A DNA stretch of 41,882 bases from Arthrobacter cavernae (GTDB lineage Bacteria; Actinomycetota; Actinomycetes; Actinomycetales; Micrococcaceae): the NCBI RefSeq assembly GCF_017368795.1, contig NZ_JAFNLL010000035.1, positions 1-41,882 on the forward strand, given 5' to 3'. The notes beneath the pieces are model-generated. The model saw nothing but the letters and a program-made list of their open reading frames with translations, was not told the DNA's origin and did not search any database. Made by a program: the position numbers and the translations under genes. How positions within the stretch are numbered: position 1 is the stretch's first letter; every line of letters starts with the position of its first letter. Below, piece after piece: positions 8,310 through 18,586 of the stretch.

Positions 8310-9479
8310 GTGAGCAGCACTGACACGCCGCAGCATGGTGCCCACAGCAGGAAGAAGGAAGGCATACCGATGGGCCGCATCGCCGGAATCCCGGTGTATC
8401 TGGCCTACTCCTGGTTTGTCATTGCGGGTTTCACCGTGATCGTCTACGGCCCGGCACTTCTCCTCAGGATGCCGGGACTGGGATTCGGCGCCTACTTGGT
8501 CGCCTTCGCCTACGCCCTGCTGCTGGCTTTGTCCGTGCTTGTCCACGAGCTCGCCCATGCGCTCAGTGCCAAGGCGTTCAACTGGCCCACAGAGAAGATT
8601 GTCCTGAACCTGTGGGGCGGGCACACGCAGTTTGAGAGCTTCACGGCCTCTCCTGGCCGGTCCGTGCTGGTGGCCCTTGCAGGTCCGGCCGCGAACTTCG
8701 TCCTGGCTGGCCTGACATGGGCGTTGCTGAGCTCCAATGCTGTCTCGGGTGTGGTGGAGATCCTCACCAACATCCTCATGTGGGCCAACCTCCTGATCGG
8801 CATCTTTAACGTCCTGCCCGGCCTGCCCCTGGACGGCGGACGACTGGTCGAATCCGCCGTCTGGAAGGCCACGGGAAGCCAGGAGAAGGGCACGGTGGCC
8901 GCTGGTTGGGCTGGCCGTGTGATCGTTGCAGGACTTGTCATCTGGTTCATCGGCCTCCCGCTGCTCAGCGGGACGCTGCCCGAGGTCAGCATCCTGCTCA
9001 TCACGGTCCTCGTCTGCGGCTTCCTGTGGATGGGAGCGTCGGGTGCCATCCAGAACGGACGCTTCCGCAGCCGCCTTCACCTGGTGAGCGCCATCGCCCT
9101 GGCCGAACCCGCTGTCGGGATCCCCAATTCCGCCACCGTGGAAGACGTGCTGAGGATCGCGCCCGCCGGAACACCCGTCGTCGTGATCTGCGGCCCCGAC
9201 GGCAAGCCGCAGGGGCTTGTCGATAGGGCGGCAACCGCAGCGGTACCGCGCGGGGCGGCCGCAGCGACGCCGGTCACCGCCGTCGCGCATGCACTTGCCG
9301 CCGGCGCGTACGTCCCCGAATGGTCCAAGGGACAGGAACTGATCCAGTACCTTTCACGGCTGGACGGCGGCGAATACGCCGTGGTGGACCACAACGGGAC
9401 CGTGACCGGCCTGCTGCGGCAGCAAGCAGTAGTGACAGCGATTACAGGTAAAGAACCCCGCCGAAACGGGCGTCCGTGA
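8310..9479 (+). CDS. Site-2 protease-type M50 metalloprotease with C-terminal CBS region
   Basis: 389-residue intramembrane zinc protease. Hydrophobic segments from about residue 30 carry the zinc motif HELAH (79-83), and the second ligand motif NVLPGLPLDGGR lies at 167-178 with Asp175. The C-terminal part (about 255-385) resembles a pair of CBS modules that may sense an adenine nucleotide. The family cleaves transmembrane segments of regulators such as anti-sigma factors; the target here is unknown. The start is uncertain: the GTG at 8310 abuts the HAD stop, but an ATG at 8370 (residue 21) has a much better upstream AGGAAGAAGGAAGG. The following 112 bases hold no gene. Confidence 0.88.
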   Translation: MSSTDTPQHGAHSRKKEGIPMGRIAGIPVYLAYSWFVIAGFTVIVYGPALLLRMPGLGFGAYLVAFAYALLLALSVLVHELAHALSAKAFNWPTEKIVLNLWGGHTQFESFTASPGRSVLVALAGPAANFVLAGLTWALLSSNAVSGVVEILTNILMWANLLIGIFNVLPGLPLDGGRLVESAVWKATGSQEKGTVAAGWAGRVIVAGLVIWFIGLPLLSGTLPEVSILLITVLVCGFLWMGASGAIQNGRFRSRLHLVSAIALAEPAVGIPNSATVEDVLRIAPAGTPVVVICGPDGKPQGLVDRAATAAVPRGAAAATPVTAVAHALAAGAYVPEWSKGQELIQYLSRLDGGEYAVVDHNGTVTGLLRQQAVVTAITGKEPRRNGRP

Positions 9480-9591
9480 CGCCCCAGCCGGTAGAGTTAC
9501 GTGCCGGCCGTGAAATATCCCGGACAGCTTTGACGCGCCACGAGGCAGCAACGATTGACGGCAACCGCCGCACAGGAGCGAGGAAACACCC

Positions 9592-10659
9592 ATGAGCAGC
9601 GAAACCGCCGCCAACGACTTGGCCACCAACGATACGGCCACCGGCGCGGCCACCGCTGCCGTCCAACCGACCGGCGCTGTACGGCGCCGTGGACCCTTCC
9701 GGGTGGGCGAGCGGGTCCAGCTCACGGACGAACGCGGCCGCATGAACACCGTCACCCTGGAAGTAGGCGGCGCGTTCCACACCCACCGCGGTTTCCTGAA
9801 CCACGATGAAATCATCGGCAAGGTCGACGGCTCCGTGGTCAGCAACAATGTGGGCCAGCAGTACCAGACCCTGCGTCCGCTGCTCTCCGACTTCGTGCTC
9901 TCCATGCCCCGCGGCGCGGCCGTGGTGTACCCGAAGGATGCCGGCCAGATCGTCACCATGGCGGACATCTTCCCGGGTGCACGGGTGGTGGAAGCAGGCG
10001 TCGGTTCCGGCGCGCTGTCCATCTCCCTGCTGCGCGCCGTCGGCGACGGCGGCTACCTGCACTCCTTCGAACGCCGGGAGGAATTCGCCGACATCGCCCG
10101 CGGCAACGTGGAAACCATCTTCGGCGGCCCGCACCCGGCCTGGAAGATCTCCCTGGGCGACTTCCAGGAGGAGGTGGTCCGCGCGGAAGCGCCCGGTTCC
10201 GTTGACCGCGTGGTGCTGGACATGCTGGCTCCCTGGGAGTGCCTCGACGCCGTGGCCACGGTGCTGGCCCCCGGCGGTGTGTGGATCAATTACGTCGCCA
10301 CCGTCACCCAACTTTCCCGCACTGCCGAGGCCATCCGGGCCGACGGCCGCTTCACCGAGCCGGACGCCTGGGAGTCCATGGTCCGGGGCTGGCACCTTGA
10401 AGGCCTGGCCGTGCGTCCGGACCACCGCATGGTGGCCCACACCGGCTTCCTGCTGGTGACCCGCCGCCTGGCGGACGGCGTCACGGGCATTTCCGTCAAG
10501 CGCCGCCCGTCCAAGACCGAATTCAGCGAAGAGGACCTGAACGCCTGGACTCCCGGTGCCGTGGGGGAGCGCGCCGTCTCGGACAAGAAGCTGCGCCGCG
10601 CAGCCCGCGACGCCATCGCAGGCACCAACGTCCAGGATGATCCCGCAGTCACAATCTGA
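9592..10659 (+). CDS. trmI: tRNA (adenine-N1)-methyltransferase, m1A58
   Basis: 355-residue SAM-dependent enzyme that methylates A58 in the T-loop of tRNAs. After a low-complexity N-terminus (1-35) comes a small beta domain (about 36-100). A Rossmann domain follows, with the SAM loop VVEAGVGSGALS near residue 130 and the DRVVLDMLAPWE motif that forms the catalytic site. It has a basic C-terminal extension of about 50 residues beyond the catalytic core. Start by ATG with GAGCGAGG upstream. Immediately upstream of the proteasomal ATPase gene, it keeps the mycobacterial order. Confidence 0.93.
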   Translation: MSSETAANDLATNDTATGAATAAVQPTGAVRRRGPFRVGERVQLTDERGRMNTVTLEVGGAFHTHRGFLNHDEIIGKVDGSVVSNNVGQQYQTLRPLLSDFVLSMPRGAAVVYPKDAGQIVTMADIFPGARVVEAGVGSGALSISLLRAVGDGGYLHSFERREEFADIARGNVETIFGGPHPAWKISLGDFQEEVVRAEAPGSVDRVVLDMLAPWECLDAVATVLAPGGVWINYVATVTQLSRTAEAIRADGRFTEPDAWESMVRGWHLEGLAVRPDHRMVAHTGFLLVTRRLADGVTGISVKRRPSKTEFSEEDLNAWTPGAVGERAVSDKKLRRAARDAIAGTNVQDDPAVTI

Positions 10660-10704
10660 GCAAAGGTCACAAAGTAGTCCGCATTCCGGATGTCAGCGTC
10701 CACC

Positions 10705-10740
10705 CTGCGCTTTTCGGGTCTAAGGTCTTGTTAAGCGCAG
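10705..10740. promoter_or_regulatory. Inverted repeat around a candidate -10 upstream of mpa
   Basis: Perfect 8-bp arms CTGCGCTT (10705-10712) and AAGCGCAG (10733-10740) enclose 20 bases containing TAAGGT (10721-10726), a candidate -10. The arrangement could be an operator, or a hairpin at the 5' end of the transcript ending just before the GGAAGGGG ribosome-binding site. Confidence 0.4.
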
Positions 10741-10757
10741 GAAGGGGCTGATGAATC

Positions 10758-12566
10758 GTGGATACGTCGAACAACGACTTCGGACGGACAACTCCGGAGG
10801 AACCGACCGCAGCAGCGGAAGGGGTGACGGCCCGCGTACCGGCCGCCTTGCCGCCGTCCGATCCTGCCGGCGAGATGAGCGTGGCCGAGCGCCAGATCAA
10901 CATCCTGCGCGACAAACTGCGCCACATTGACCGGCAGTTGGCCGCGGCTGCGCAGAACAACACCAAACTGGTGACGATGCTCGAGGCGGCCAAAGCCGAG
11001 ATCCTCCGACTGAAGGGCGCACTGGAGCAGGAAGGCCAGCCGCCCTACAGTTTCGGAACCGTGGTCCAGATCAACCCGCGCCGGCTTCCCACCGCGGGCA
11101 GCTCCGGCCAGGCCGCCACGGAGGAATCCGTGGACATCTTCAACGCCGGCCGGAAGATGCGCGTCGGCATCAGCCCGCTGGTCAACGTCAACCAGCTCGC
11201 CGTAGGGCAGGAAGTCCTGCTCAACGAAGCCCTCCTGATTGTTGCGGGCCTCGGCTACGAACGGGCCGGCGAACTGGTTACCCTCAAGGAAATGCTGGGC
11301 AAGGACCGTGCCCTGGTGGTGGGCCGCGCCGACGAGGAACGCGTGGTGCGCCTCTCGGGCGCACTGCAGGGGCAGCACCTGAAAATTGGTGATGCCTTGT
11401 CGCTGGATTCGCGCACGGGTTATGCCCTGGAAAAGGTGCCCCGCGCCGAGGTGGAGAACCTGGTGCTCGAGGAAGTCCCGGACATCACGTATGAGGACAT
11501 CGGCGGGCTGGGTCCCCAGATCGAACAGATCCGCGACGCCGTCGAGCTTCCCTTCCTGCATCCGGACCTGTACCGCGAGCACGGCCTCAAGGCCCCCAAA
11601 GGCATCCTGCTGTACGGTCCGCCTGGCTGCGGCAAGACCCTCATCGCCAAGGCCGTTGCCAACTCGCTGGCAGCACGCGCCGCCGAGCGTGCCGGCAACG
11701 TGGATCTCAAGAGCTACTTCCTGAACATCAAGGGTCCCGAGCTTCTCGACAAGTACGTGGGTGAGACCGAACGGCATATCCGCCAGATCTTTGCCCGTGC
11801 CCGGGAAAAGGCCTCGGACGGCAGCCCCGTGGTGGTGTTCTTCGACGAGATGGACTCCCTCTTCCGCACCCGCGGCACCGGCGTGTCCTCCGACGTTGAG
11901 ACCACCATCGTGCCGCAGCTGCTGAGCGAGATCGACGGCGTGGAGCGGCTTGACAACGTGATCGTGATCGGTGCCTCCAACCGCGAAGACATGATCGACC
12001 CGGCGATCCTGCGGCCCGGTCGCCTTGACGTGAAGGTCAAGATCCAGCGCCCGGACGCCGAGGCCGCCGCCGACATCTTCAGCAAATACATCACCACGGA
12101 CCTCCCCTTCCATGCCACGGACCTGGCCGAGTACGGCGGAGACGTCCAGGCCACGGTGGACGCCATGGTCCAGCGGACGGTGGAAGCCATGTACTCCACC
12201 GAGAAGTCCAACGAATACCTGGAAGTCACGTACGCCAACGGCGACACGGAGATGCTCTATTTCAAGGACTTCAATTCCGGCGCCGTGGTGCAGAACGTGG
12301 TGGACCGGGCCAAGAAGTACGCCATCAAGGACCTGCTGACCACCAACCAGAAGGGCCTGCGGATCGACCACCTGCTCCGAGCCGTGGTGGATGAGTTCCG
12401 TGAGCACGAGGACATGCCCAACACCACCAATCCGGATGACTGGGCACGCATCTCGGGCAAGAAGGGTGAGCGCATCACCTACATCCGCACCATCGTCCAG
12501 GGCAAGGCCGGTCAGGAGCCCGGGAAGTCGATTGAAACGACGCCCAACACGGGCCAGTACCTGTGA
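10758..12566 (+). CDS. mpa: Proteasome-associated AAA ATPase (Mpa/ARC)
   Basis: 602-residue ATPase that recognises Pup-tagged proteins, unfolds them and feeds them into the 20S core. N-terminal coiled coil at about 40-92 (Pup-binding). Two OB-fold interdomains at about 95-235. AAA domain with Walker A GPPGCGKT at 287-294, Walker B ending FFDE at 361-364, and the [15 protein letters not shown] arginine-finger region. The C-terminus ends GQYL, the proteasome-docking tail. It starts with GTG at 10758 with GGAAGGGG 10 bases upstream. Its stop overlaps the GTG of dop by 4 bases, implying translational coupling. Confidence 0.97.
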   Translation: MDTSNNDFGRTTPEEPTAAAEGVTARVPAALPPSDPAGEMSVAERQINILRDKLRHIDRQLAAAAQNNTKLVTMLEAAKAEILRLKGALEQEGQPPYSFGTVVQINPRRLPTAGSSGQAATEESVDIFNAGRKMRVGISPLVNVNQLAVGQEVLLNEALLIVAGLGYERAGELVTLKEMLGKDRALVVGRADEERVVRLSGALQGQHLKIGDALSLDSRTGYALEKVPRAEVENLVLEEVPDITYEDIGGLGPQIEQIRDAVELPFLHPDLYREHGLKAPKGILLYGPPGCGKTLIAKAVANSLAARAAERAGNVDLKSYFLNIKGPELLDKYVGETERHIRQIFARAREKASDGSPVVVFFDEMDSLFRTRGTGVSSDVETTIVPQLLSEIDGVERLDNVIVIGASNREDMIDPAILRPGRLDVKVKIQRPDAEAAADIFSKYITTDLPFHATDLAEYGGDVQATVDAMVQRTVEAMYSTEKSNEYLEVTYANGDTEMLYFKDFNSGAVVQNVVDRAKKYAIKDLLTTNQKGLRIDHLLRAVVDEFREHEDMPNTTNPDDWARISGKKGERITYIRTIVQGKAGQEPGKSIETTPNTGQYL

Positions 12567-14236
12567 CGGCGCGGCCAGAGGGCGTGCCGTCCGAGAAACT
12601 GCCGGTGGGCGGCGCCATGCGCGTCATGGGTTCGGAGACCGAGTACGGCATCCACGCGCCGTCGGCCCCGGGCGCGAACGCCACCATGATGTCGGCCCGG
12701 ATCATCCAGGCGTACGCCAGCGTCACCCGCCAGCGTGCGGCGGGCGGTGCCGAAACCCGCTGGGACTACACGGATGAGGAGCCGCTGCATGATGCCCGCG
12801 GCTGGACCCTTGAGCGGGCTTCCGCCGATCCGAGCCAGCTGACGGACCAGCCGCCCGTGCTCGACGCCGAAGCCGTTGCCCTGGCGTATGGCCGGCAGGA
12901 GCTGGAAGCCGACGGCGCCGATGAATCCGGTTCGCTTCTCATGAACATGGTTCTGGGCAACGGGGCACGGCTGTACGTGGACCATGCCCACCCGGAATAC
13001 TCGAGCCCCGAGGTCACCACTCCACGGGACGTTGTTGCCTGGGATGCCGCCGGAGACCTCGTGGCCCTCGCCACGGTGCGCAGGGTGGCCGCCGATCCGG
13101 ATTTGCCGGCCATCAATCTCTACAAGAACAACACAGACAACAAGTCGGTGTCCTACGGCTCGCACGAGAACTACCTCATGCCCCGCTCCGTGCCGTTCGG
13201 TGACATCATCCGGGGCCTGACGCCGTTCTTCGTCTCGCGCCAGGTGGTGTGCGGCGCAGGCAGGGTCGGCCTGGGCCAGGACAGTTCCACGCCCGGCTAC
13301 CAGATCAGCCAGCGGGCGGACTTCTTCGAGGCCGAGGTAGGTCTCGAGACCACCATCCGCCGGCCTATCATCAACACCCGCGATGAGCCCCATGCCACGG
13401 CGGACAAATACCGCCGGCTCCACGTGATCATCGGCGACGCGAACCTCAGCCAGGTCTCCAACTACCTGAAGTTCGGCACCACGGCCATGGTGCTGAGCCT
13501 CATCGAAGCAGGCCAGGCGCCGAAGATCGAAGTCCACGAACCGGTGCAGGCCCTGCAAACTGTCAGCCATGACACCTCACTCACCGCCACGGTCCGGCTC
13601 CTGGACGGGCGAAGGGTCACCGCATTGGACATCCAGTGGATGTACTACGAGGCCGCGGCCAAGCTCGCTCAGGAATCGGGAGTGTCCGATACGTTCACCG
13701 GTGACGGCCACACCCGCGAGGTCCTGGAGCGTTGGGAGGCCACACTGACCGCCCTCGGCGGAGACCTTGGCGCCGCGGCGTCCTCGGTGGAGTGGCTGGC
13801 CAAGATGTCCTTGCTTGACGGCTACCGCAACCGCGACGGCCTCGCCTGGAACGATGCCCGGCTGGGCCTGGTGGACCTGCAGTGGTCGGACATCCGTCCC
13901 GAAAAGGGCTTGTACTACCGTCTGCTGTCCCGGGACCGGATGCAGAGAATCGTCGACGACGGCGCCATCAGCCGCGCGGTGCTGGAGCCGCCGTCGGACA
14001 CGCGGGCCTACTTCCGCGGAAAATGTGTGTCCAGCTTCGGCAAGGACGTCGTCGGGGCCAGCTGGGATTCGGTCATTTTCGATGTCCCGGGCATGGGCAA
14101 ACTGCAGCGCGTGCCGACGCGGGAGCCGCTGCGCGGGACCGAATTCCTCACGGGGCCGCTGTTCCGGCGCCACAGTGATGCGGCATCGTTCTTGGCCGAG
14201 CTGCTGGGACAGAACACCGCTCCGCCACGGGCTTGA
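12563..14236 (+). CDS. dop: Deamidase/depupylase of Pup
   Basis: 557 residues, related to PafA and the glutamine synthetase fold. It deamidates the C-terminal Gln of Pup to Glu and also removes Pup from substrates. ATP/metal-site signature [11 protein letters not shown] near residues 23-33; nucleophile-type Asp140 in [13 protein letters not shown]. The stretch between about residues 85 and 125 corresponds to the Dop-specific loop that distinguishes it from PafA. The [17 protein letters not shown] block is shared with PafA. The GTG at 12563 is supported by the 4-base overlap with mpa. An internal ATG at 12617 would give an N-terminus closer to mycobacterial Dop. Confidence 0.96.
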   Translation: MTARPEGVPSEKLPVGGAMRVMGSETEYGIHAPSAPGANATMMSARIIQAYASVTRQRAAGGAETRWDYTDEEPLHDARGWTLERASADPSQLTDQPPVLDAEAVALAYGRQELEADGADESGSLLMNMVLGNGARLYVDHAHPEYSSPEVTTPRDVVAWDAAGDLVALATVRRVAADPDLPAINLYKNNTDNKSVSYGSHENYLMPRSVPFGDIIRGLTPFFVSRQVVCGAGRVGLGQDSSTPGYQISQRADFFEAEVGLETTIRRPIINTRDEPHATADKYRRLHVIIGDANLSQVSNYLKFGTTAMVLSLIEAGQAPKIEVHEPVQALQTVSHDTSLTATVRLLDGRRVTALDIQWMYYEAAAKLAQESGVSDTFTGDGHTREVLERWEATLTALGGDLGAAASSVEWLAKMSLLDGYRNRDGLAWNDARLGLVDLQWSDIRPEKGLYYRLLSRDRMQRIVDDGAISRAVLEPPSDTRAYFRGKCVSSFGKDVVGASWDSVIFDVPGMGKLQRVPTREPLRGTEFLTGPLFRRHSDAASFLAELLGQNTAPPRA

Positions 14237-14297
14237 CCGGCAGCCGCACAAAGCCGGGCGAAGCGGCGTCAGCCGTGGCAATATGGCATTAAAGGAA

Positions 14298-14315
14298 GTC
14301 CCCACAACCGGGGAC
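14298..14315. other. Small hairpin upstream of pup
   Basis: GTCCCC and GGGGAC (6-bp arms, 6-base loop) sit 19 bases before the pup start, just ahead of its ribosome-binding site. It may tune translation or mark an mRNA end; no T-run follows. Confidence 0.3.
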
Positions 14316-14334
14316 GGACAGTAGGGAGAAGGAA

Positions 14335-14538
14335 ATGGCAGCGCAGGAGCAGCAACAACCGCAGTCACGCGAGACTGAATCCGAGGTGGACGTCCCCGAG
14401 GCCCCGCCGGCAGCGCCGGAGGCCCAGGCCTCGGCAGCCACCCAGGGGGTGGATGATCTTCTGGATGAAATCGACGGCGTGCTGGAATCCAACGCCGAGG
14501 AGTTCGTCCGGGCCTTCGTCCAAAAGGGCGGCCAGTAG
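14335..14538 (+). CDS. pup: Prokaryotic ubiquitin-like protein Pup
   Basis: 67-residue intrinsically disordered modifier. The N-terminal half is rich in Gln, Glu, Pro and Ala. The C-terminal half has the conserved helix segment [20 protein letters not shown] that binds the Mpa coiled coil. It ends GGQ, so Dop must convert the last Gln to Glu before PafA can ligate it to target lysines. ATG with GGGAGAAGGA upstream gives a strong start, in keeping with high expression. It sits between dop and prcB as in mycobacteria. Confidence 0.98.
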   Translation: MAAQEQQQPQSRETESEVDVPEAPPAAPEAQASAATQGVDDLLDEIDGVLESNAEEFVRAFVQKGGQ

Positions 14539-14617
14539 CCGCGGCGGAACGAGGTTGTACGGCCCGGCCGGTGTGAGACCGCCGGGCATCGGATGTGAGA
14601 GTCGAAGGAGCGCAGCA

Positions 14618-15427
14618 ATGCAGGACCCATCAGCCCGCCACCTGGCCACCCAGGCAACGTCCTCGTTCACCGAGCATCTGCAACGCTCCAGGCCGGAGCT
14701 GCTTCCCTTCGGCCAGGCTCTTCCGGCTGGGACCGTCCCGCCTACGCCGCACGCCACCACCATCGTGGCGCTCTCCTATGCGGGGGGTGTGCTGATGGCG
14801 GGAGACAGGCGCGCCACCATGGGCAATGTGATTGCAAGCCGACATATCGAAAAAGTATTCCCGGCAGACCAGTTCTCCGTCCTCGGCATAGCCGGAACGG
14901 CAGGCCTGGCCATCGACATCACGCGGCTGTTCCAGGTCGAGCTGGAGCACTACGAGAAGATCGAGGGCACGCTGCTCAGCCTGGACGGCAAAGCCAACCG
15001 GCTCGGCGCGATGATCCGGGGAAACCTGCCCATGGCCATGCAGGGCCTTGCCGTGGTTCCGCTTTTCGCCGGGTTCGATACCGTCATGGGCGTAGGCCGG
15101 CTGTTCTCCTATGATGTGACCGGTGGCCGCTATGAGGAGCAGGAGCACCACTCGGTGGGTTCGGGCTCCGTGTTCGCGCGCGGCGCACTCAAGAAGCTGT
15201 GGCGGCCCAACCTCCCGGAGGAAGAAGCCATTGCCGTCGCCGTCGAAGCCCTCTACGATGCCGCCGACGACGACTCAGCCACCGGCGGCCCGGACGCGGT
15301 CCGGCAGCTCTGGCCGGTGGTCTACACCGTGAATCGGGCCGGAAACCGCCGGATCCCCGAACGGGACCTGGCAGCCATTGCCGAGGAAATTGTCGAATCG
15401 CGCACCGTCGCACGGCGGGAGGCCTGA
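14618..15427 (+). CDS. prcB: 20S proteasome beta subunit
   Basis: 269-residue precursor of the proteolytic subunit. Residues 1-46 form the propeptide removed during assembly. The catalytic Thr47 starts the [11 protein letters not shown] strand, followed by the GDRRATMGN motif carrying the Lys/Asp-type active-site partners. The residue before the cleavage site is Ala46 (HATTIV) rather than the usual Gly. The ATG at 14618 has AAGGAG upstream; in-frame codons further upstream lie in the pup region and are not used. Its TGA is followed one base later by the prcA ATG. Confidence 0.96.
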   Translation: MQDPSARHLATQATSSFTEHLQRSRPELLPFGQALPAGTVPPTPHATTIVALSYAGGVLMAGDRRATMGNVIASRHIEKVFPADQFSVLGIAGTAGLAIDITRLFQVELEHYEKIEGTLLSLDGKANRLGAMIRGNLPMAMQGLAVVPLFAGFDTVMGVGRLFSYDVTGGRYEEQEHHSVGSGSVFARGALKKLWRPNLPEEEAIAVAVEALYDAADDDSATGGPDAVRQLWPVVYTVNRAGNRRIPERDLAAIAEEIVESRTVARREA

Positions 15428-15428
15428 G

Positions 15429-16136
15429 ATGACCCAGCAGTTCTACGTATCGCCCGAGCAGCTGATGAAGGACCGTGCGGACTTCGCACGGAAGGGCATC
15501 GCCCGGGGACGCTCCGTCGTGGTGGTCAGCTGTGCCGACGGAATCGCTTTTGTGGCCGAAAACCCCTCGCCCTCGCTGCACAAAATCGGCGAGATCTACG
15601 ACAAGATCGGCTTCGCCGCCGTCGGCAAGTACAACGAGTTCGAAAGCCTCCGGCAAGCGGGCGTCCGCTACGCCGACGTACGTGGCTATTCCTATGACCG
15701 GGAGGATGTCACCGCACGTGGACTGGCCAGCGTCTACGCACAGAGCCTGGGGGCCGTGTTCACGGCCGAGCAGAAGCCCTTTGAGGTTGAGCTGGCAGTG
15801 GCCGAAGTCGGGCTGAGCCAGGCGGACGACCACCTGTACCGGCTCACCTTTGACGGCTCCATCGCCGACGAGAACGGCTTTGTGGTGATGGGTGGCCTCG
15901 CGGAGCAGGTGGCAGACGTGGTCAGGGCCGGGTGGGAATCCGAGCTGGACCTGGCCGCCGCAATGCGCCTCGCTGTCAAGGCCCTGGCGACGGACAAAGA
16001 GGTGGACGCCCTGCCGCCCACCGCCGTCGAGGTCGCCGTGCTGGACCGCGGATCGGAAAGCAGCAGGGGATCGCGCAGGGCCTTCCGCCGGCTGGGGGCC
16101 GAAGACATCACACAGTTGCTGGCTGAGGAGGCCTGA
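15429..16136 (+). CDS. prcA: 20S proteasome alpha subunit
   Basis: 235-residue alpha subunit forming the outer gating rings of the 20S core. The N-terminal [23 protein letters not shown] region is the gate and H0 helix; next comes the [20 protein letters not shown] strand pair with [20 protein letters not shown]. The C-terminus ends LLAEEA. Gene spacing TGAGATG on both sides indicates a tightly packed prcB-prcA-pafA unit with coupled translation. Confidence 0.96.
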   Translation: MTQQFYVSPEQLMKDRADFARKGIARGRSVVVVSCADGIAFVAENPSPSLHKIGEIYDKIGFAAVGKYNEFESLRQAGVRYADVRGYSYDREDVTARGLASVYAQSLGAVFTAEQKPFEVELAVAEVGLSQADDHLYRLTFDGSIADENGFVVMGGLAEQVADVVRAGWESELDLAAAMRLAVKALATDKEVDALPPTAVEVAVLDRGSESSRGSRRAFRRLGAEDITQLLAEEA

Positions 16137-16137
16137 G

Positions 16138-17502
16138 ATGGACAAGAGGATTTTCGGCATCGAGACTGAGTTTGGCATCTCGTATTCGAGCCCGGACTCA
16201 CGTCCGCTGGCCCCTGAGGAAGTCGCCCGTTACCTGTTCCGCAAAGTGGTCAGCTGGGGACGTTCCTCCAATGTGTTCCTGACCAACGGATCACGGCTTT
16301 ACCTCGACGTCGGATCCCATCCCGAATACGCGACGGCCGAATGCGACGACCTCGCCCAGCTCATCGCGCATGACCGAGCCGGCGAGCTCATCCTTGACGA
16401 CCTGGTGGACGAAGCACAGATGCGTCTGTCCGCCGAGGGCTTCAATGGCACCGTGTACCTATTCAAGAACAACACAGACTCCGCGGGAAACTCCTACGGA
16501 AGCCACGAAAACTACCTCATCCCGCGCAGGGGTGAATTCTCGCGGCTGGCGGAAATCCTCATCCCGTTCCTCGTTACCCGCCAGCTGATTGCCGGTGCCG
16601 GCAAGGTGCTGAAGACCCCGCACGGAGCCACCTTTGCGTTCTCGCAGCGGGCTGACCACATCTGGGAGGGTGTGTCCTCCGCCACCACCCGGTCCCGGCC
16701 CATCATCAATACCCGCGATGAGCCGCACGCCGACGCGGAGTTCTTCCGGCGCCTGCACGTAATCGTGGGCGATTCCAATATGTCGGAGACCTCGGCCCTG
16801 CTCAAGGTGGGCACGGTGGACCTCATCCTGCGCATGATCGAGGCCGGAGTCATCATGCGCGACATGCGCATGGAGAACCCCATCCGCAGCATCCGGGAGA
16901 TCTCCCACGACCTCACCGGCCGCGCACTCGTGCGGCTGGCGAACGGCCGTCAGTTGTCGGCACTGGAGATCCAGCGCGAGTACTTTGCCAAGGTCACTGA
17001 ATTCGTCGCCGCCAATGGCGCCCACAACACACACGTGCCGCTCATCCTGGACCTGTGGGGACGGACCCTGGATGCGATCGAAAGCGGAGACACCAGCAGG
17101 ATCGATACCGAAGTCGACTGGGCCATCAAGAAGAAACTCATGGACAGCTACATGCAGCGGCATGGCATCGGCCTGGATTCGGCCCGTATCGCACAGCTGG
17201 ACCTGACGTACCACGACATCTCCCGCCAGCGCGGTCTGTACTACCTGCTGCAGTCCCGGGGCGCCGTCCGGCGGGTCGTCACGGAAACCGAGGTCAAGGA
17301 CGCCGTGGACGCGCCGCCCCAGACCACGCGTGCGAAACTCCGTGGAGACTTCGTCCGCAGGGCCCAGGAGCTTGGCCGGGACTACACGGTTGACTGGGTC
17401 CATCTGAAGTTGAACGACCGCGCCCACCAGACCATTCTGTGCAAGGACCCCTTCCGCAGTGTTGATGAGCGGGTCGACGCACTCCTTGATTCGATGAGCT
17501 GA
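16138..17502 (+). CDS. pafA: Pup-protein ligase
   Basis: 454-residue enzyme that joins the C-terminal Glu of Pup to lysines of target proteins using ATP. It opens with [14 protein letters not shown], carrying the metal-binding glutamate, and has the catalytic Asp57 in [15 protein letters not shown]. The [19 protein letters not shown] block and [12 protein letters not shown] are shared with Dop, confirming common ancestry. It lacks the Dop loop. The ATG at 16138 is one base after the prcA stop. Confidence 0.97.
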   Translation: MDKRIFGIETEFGISYSSPDSRPLAPEEVARYLFRKVVSWGRSSNVFLTNGSRLYLDVGSHPEYATAECDDLAQLIAHDRAGELILDDLVDEAQMRLSAEGFNGTVYLFKNNTDSAGNSYGSHENYLIPRRGEFSRLAEILIPFLVTRQLIAGAGKVLKTPHGATFAFSQRADHIWEGVSSATTRSRPIINTRDEPHADAEFFRRLHVIVGDSNMSETSALLKVGTVDLILRMIEAGVIMRDMRMENPIRSIREISHDLTGRALVRLANGRQLSALEIQREYFAKVTEFVAANGAHNTHVPLILDLWGRTLDAIESGDTSRIDTEVDWAIKKKLMDSYMQRHGIGLDSARIAQLDLTYHDISRQRGLYYLLQSRGAVRRVVTETEVKDAVDAPPQTTRAKLRGDFVRRAQELGRDYTVDWVHLKLNDRAHQTILCKDPFRSVDERVDALLDSMS

Positions 17503-17613
17503 CTCCCAGCTTCGCGGGTTACTCTGGATGGTGGCCTCTACGAAGCCACCCAGTGCTTGACCGTGCCAAGTGCGCGGCCAAGCCCTCCTTGTGCCCCGAC
17601 GAAAGTTCATTCT

Positions 17614-18537
17614 GTGCGCCGACTCCTAGCAATTCTCATTCCAGGCCTGCTGCTGCTCACCGCATGCGGAGGCAGCCCTGCAGCCCCGGAACCCACCAGC
17701 CAGTCCGCTGGCGACGTCAGCAAGCTGGATTCCCTCAAAGTCTCCGATAACGGTGACAAGAAGGCTCCCGGTGTTGACTTTGCCAAGCCGTTGACTGTGA
17801 CCGAACCCACCATCAAGGTGGTCGTCGAGGGCAGCGGTGCTTCCATCAAGGCGGGCCAGATCGCAGAAATGGTCTACATCGCCGTAGACGGCACTGACGG
17901 AAAGACCCTCGAGGACACCTACGAGGCTGGCGTTCAGCCCCTTCCGGTCAACGATGAGCTAAAGACTGGAAGCCCTATCCTCTACAACGCCATTGTTGGC
18001 GCAAAGATCGGCAGCCACGTGGCTTTCGCTGATCCTGGCAACGCCACGGGCACCGGCGCGGCTTCGACACAACTGGTCGTTTTTAAGCTGGTCGGGGCCA
18101 AGGACGCACCCAAGGTCCTGGACAAGCCCGAGGGCGAAACCGTGACTCCGCCTGCCGGTCTGCCCACCGTCAAGGTCAACGACAAGGGCATCCCGGAGAT
18201 TTCCGTAGAGGGCGTCAGCGCCCCCACCCAGCTCATCGCCCAGGACCTCATCAAGGGCTCGGGTCCGGAGGTCACGGCCAGCAACACCCTGACCGTCAAC
18301 TACGTCGGCGTCAACCTGGTGGGCGGCGTGAAGTTCGATTCCAGCTTCGACCGCGGCCAGCCCGCCAGCTTCCCGCTGACCGGTGTCATCAAGGGCTGGA
18401 CCCAGGGACTTACCGGCAAGACCGTCGGCTCGCGCGTCCTTTTGGTCATCCCGAAGGACCTCGCCTACGGTGAGGCAGGGCAGGGCGAAGCCAAGGGCGA
18501 CCTCGTGTTCGTCGTCGACATCCTGGGCGCCAAGTAG
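17614..18537 (+). CDS. Lipoprotein FKBP-type peptidyl-prolyl isomerase
   Basis: 307-residue precursor from the GTG at 17614. A short signal peptide ends in the lipobox LLTAC with Cys18, so it is probably anchored to the outer face of the membrane. The C-terminal half (about 195-307) is a clear FKBP domain (SNTLTVNYVGVNL, GVIKGWTQGLTGKTVGSRVLLVIP). The first half (about 65-175) looks like a second, degenerate FKBP repeat that has lost most active-site residues. A GTG at 17557 is also in frame, but its start would bury the lipoprotein signal. It probably helps fold exported proteins. Confidence 0.9.
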   Translation: MRRLLAILIPGLLLLTACGGSPAAPEPTSQSAGDVSKLDSLKVSDNGDKKAPGVDFAKPLTVTEPTIKVVVEGSGASIKAGQIAEMVYIAVDGTDGKTLEDTYEAGVQPLPVNDELKTGSPILYNAIVGAKIGSHVAFADPGNATGTGAASTQLVVFKLVGAKDAPKVLDKPEGETVTPPAGLPTVKVNDKGIPEISVEGVSAPTQLIAQDLIKGSGPEVTASNTLTVNYVGVNLVGGVKFDSSFDRGQPASFPLTGVIKGWTQGLTGKTVGSRVLLVIPKDLAYGEAGQGEAKGDLVFVVDILGAK

Positions 18538-18586
18538 CCCTTAAGCTAGTTCCACACACTTGTCAGCATCTAAGCAAGGAGCAACC

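Noticed and set aside
7575..9290. A leftward open frame of about 570 codons opposite the HAD and site-2 protease genes
   Set aside because: It is antisense to genes with intact catalytic motifs, and its product resembles no protein family.
15378..15428. Upstream in-frame ATG starts for prcA (and similarly for prcB and pafA)
   Set aside because: They lie deep in the preceding gene; the TGAGATG junctions and homologous N-termini fix the downstream starts.
18558..18575. TTGTCAG followed by TAAGCA upstream of the cytoplasmic FKBP gene, resembling a PafBC-type damage promoter
   Set aside because: The match to the mycobacterial PafBC promoter motif is partial and the spacing to the -10-like hexamer is far too short.
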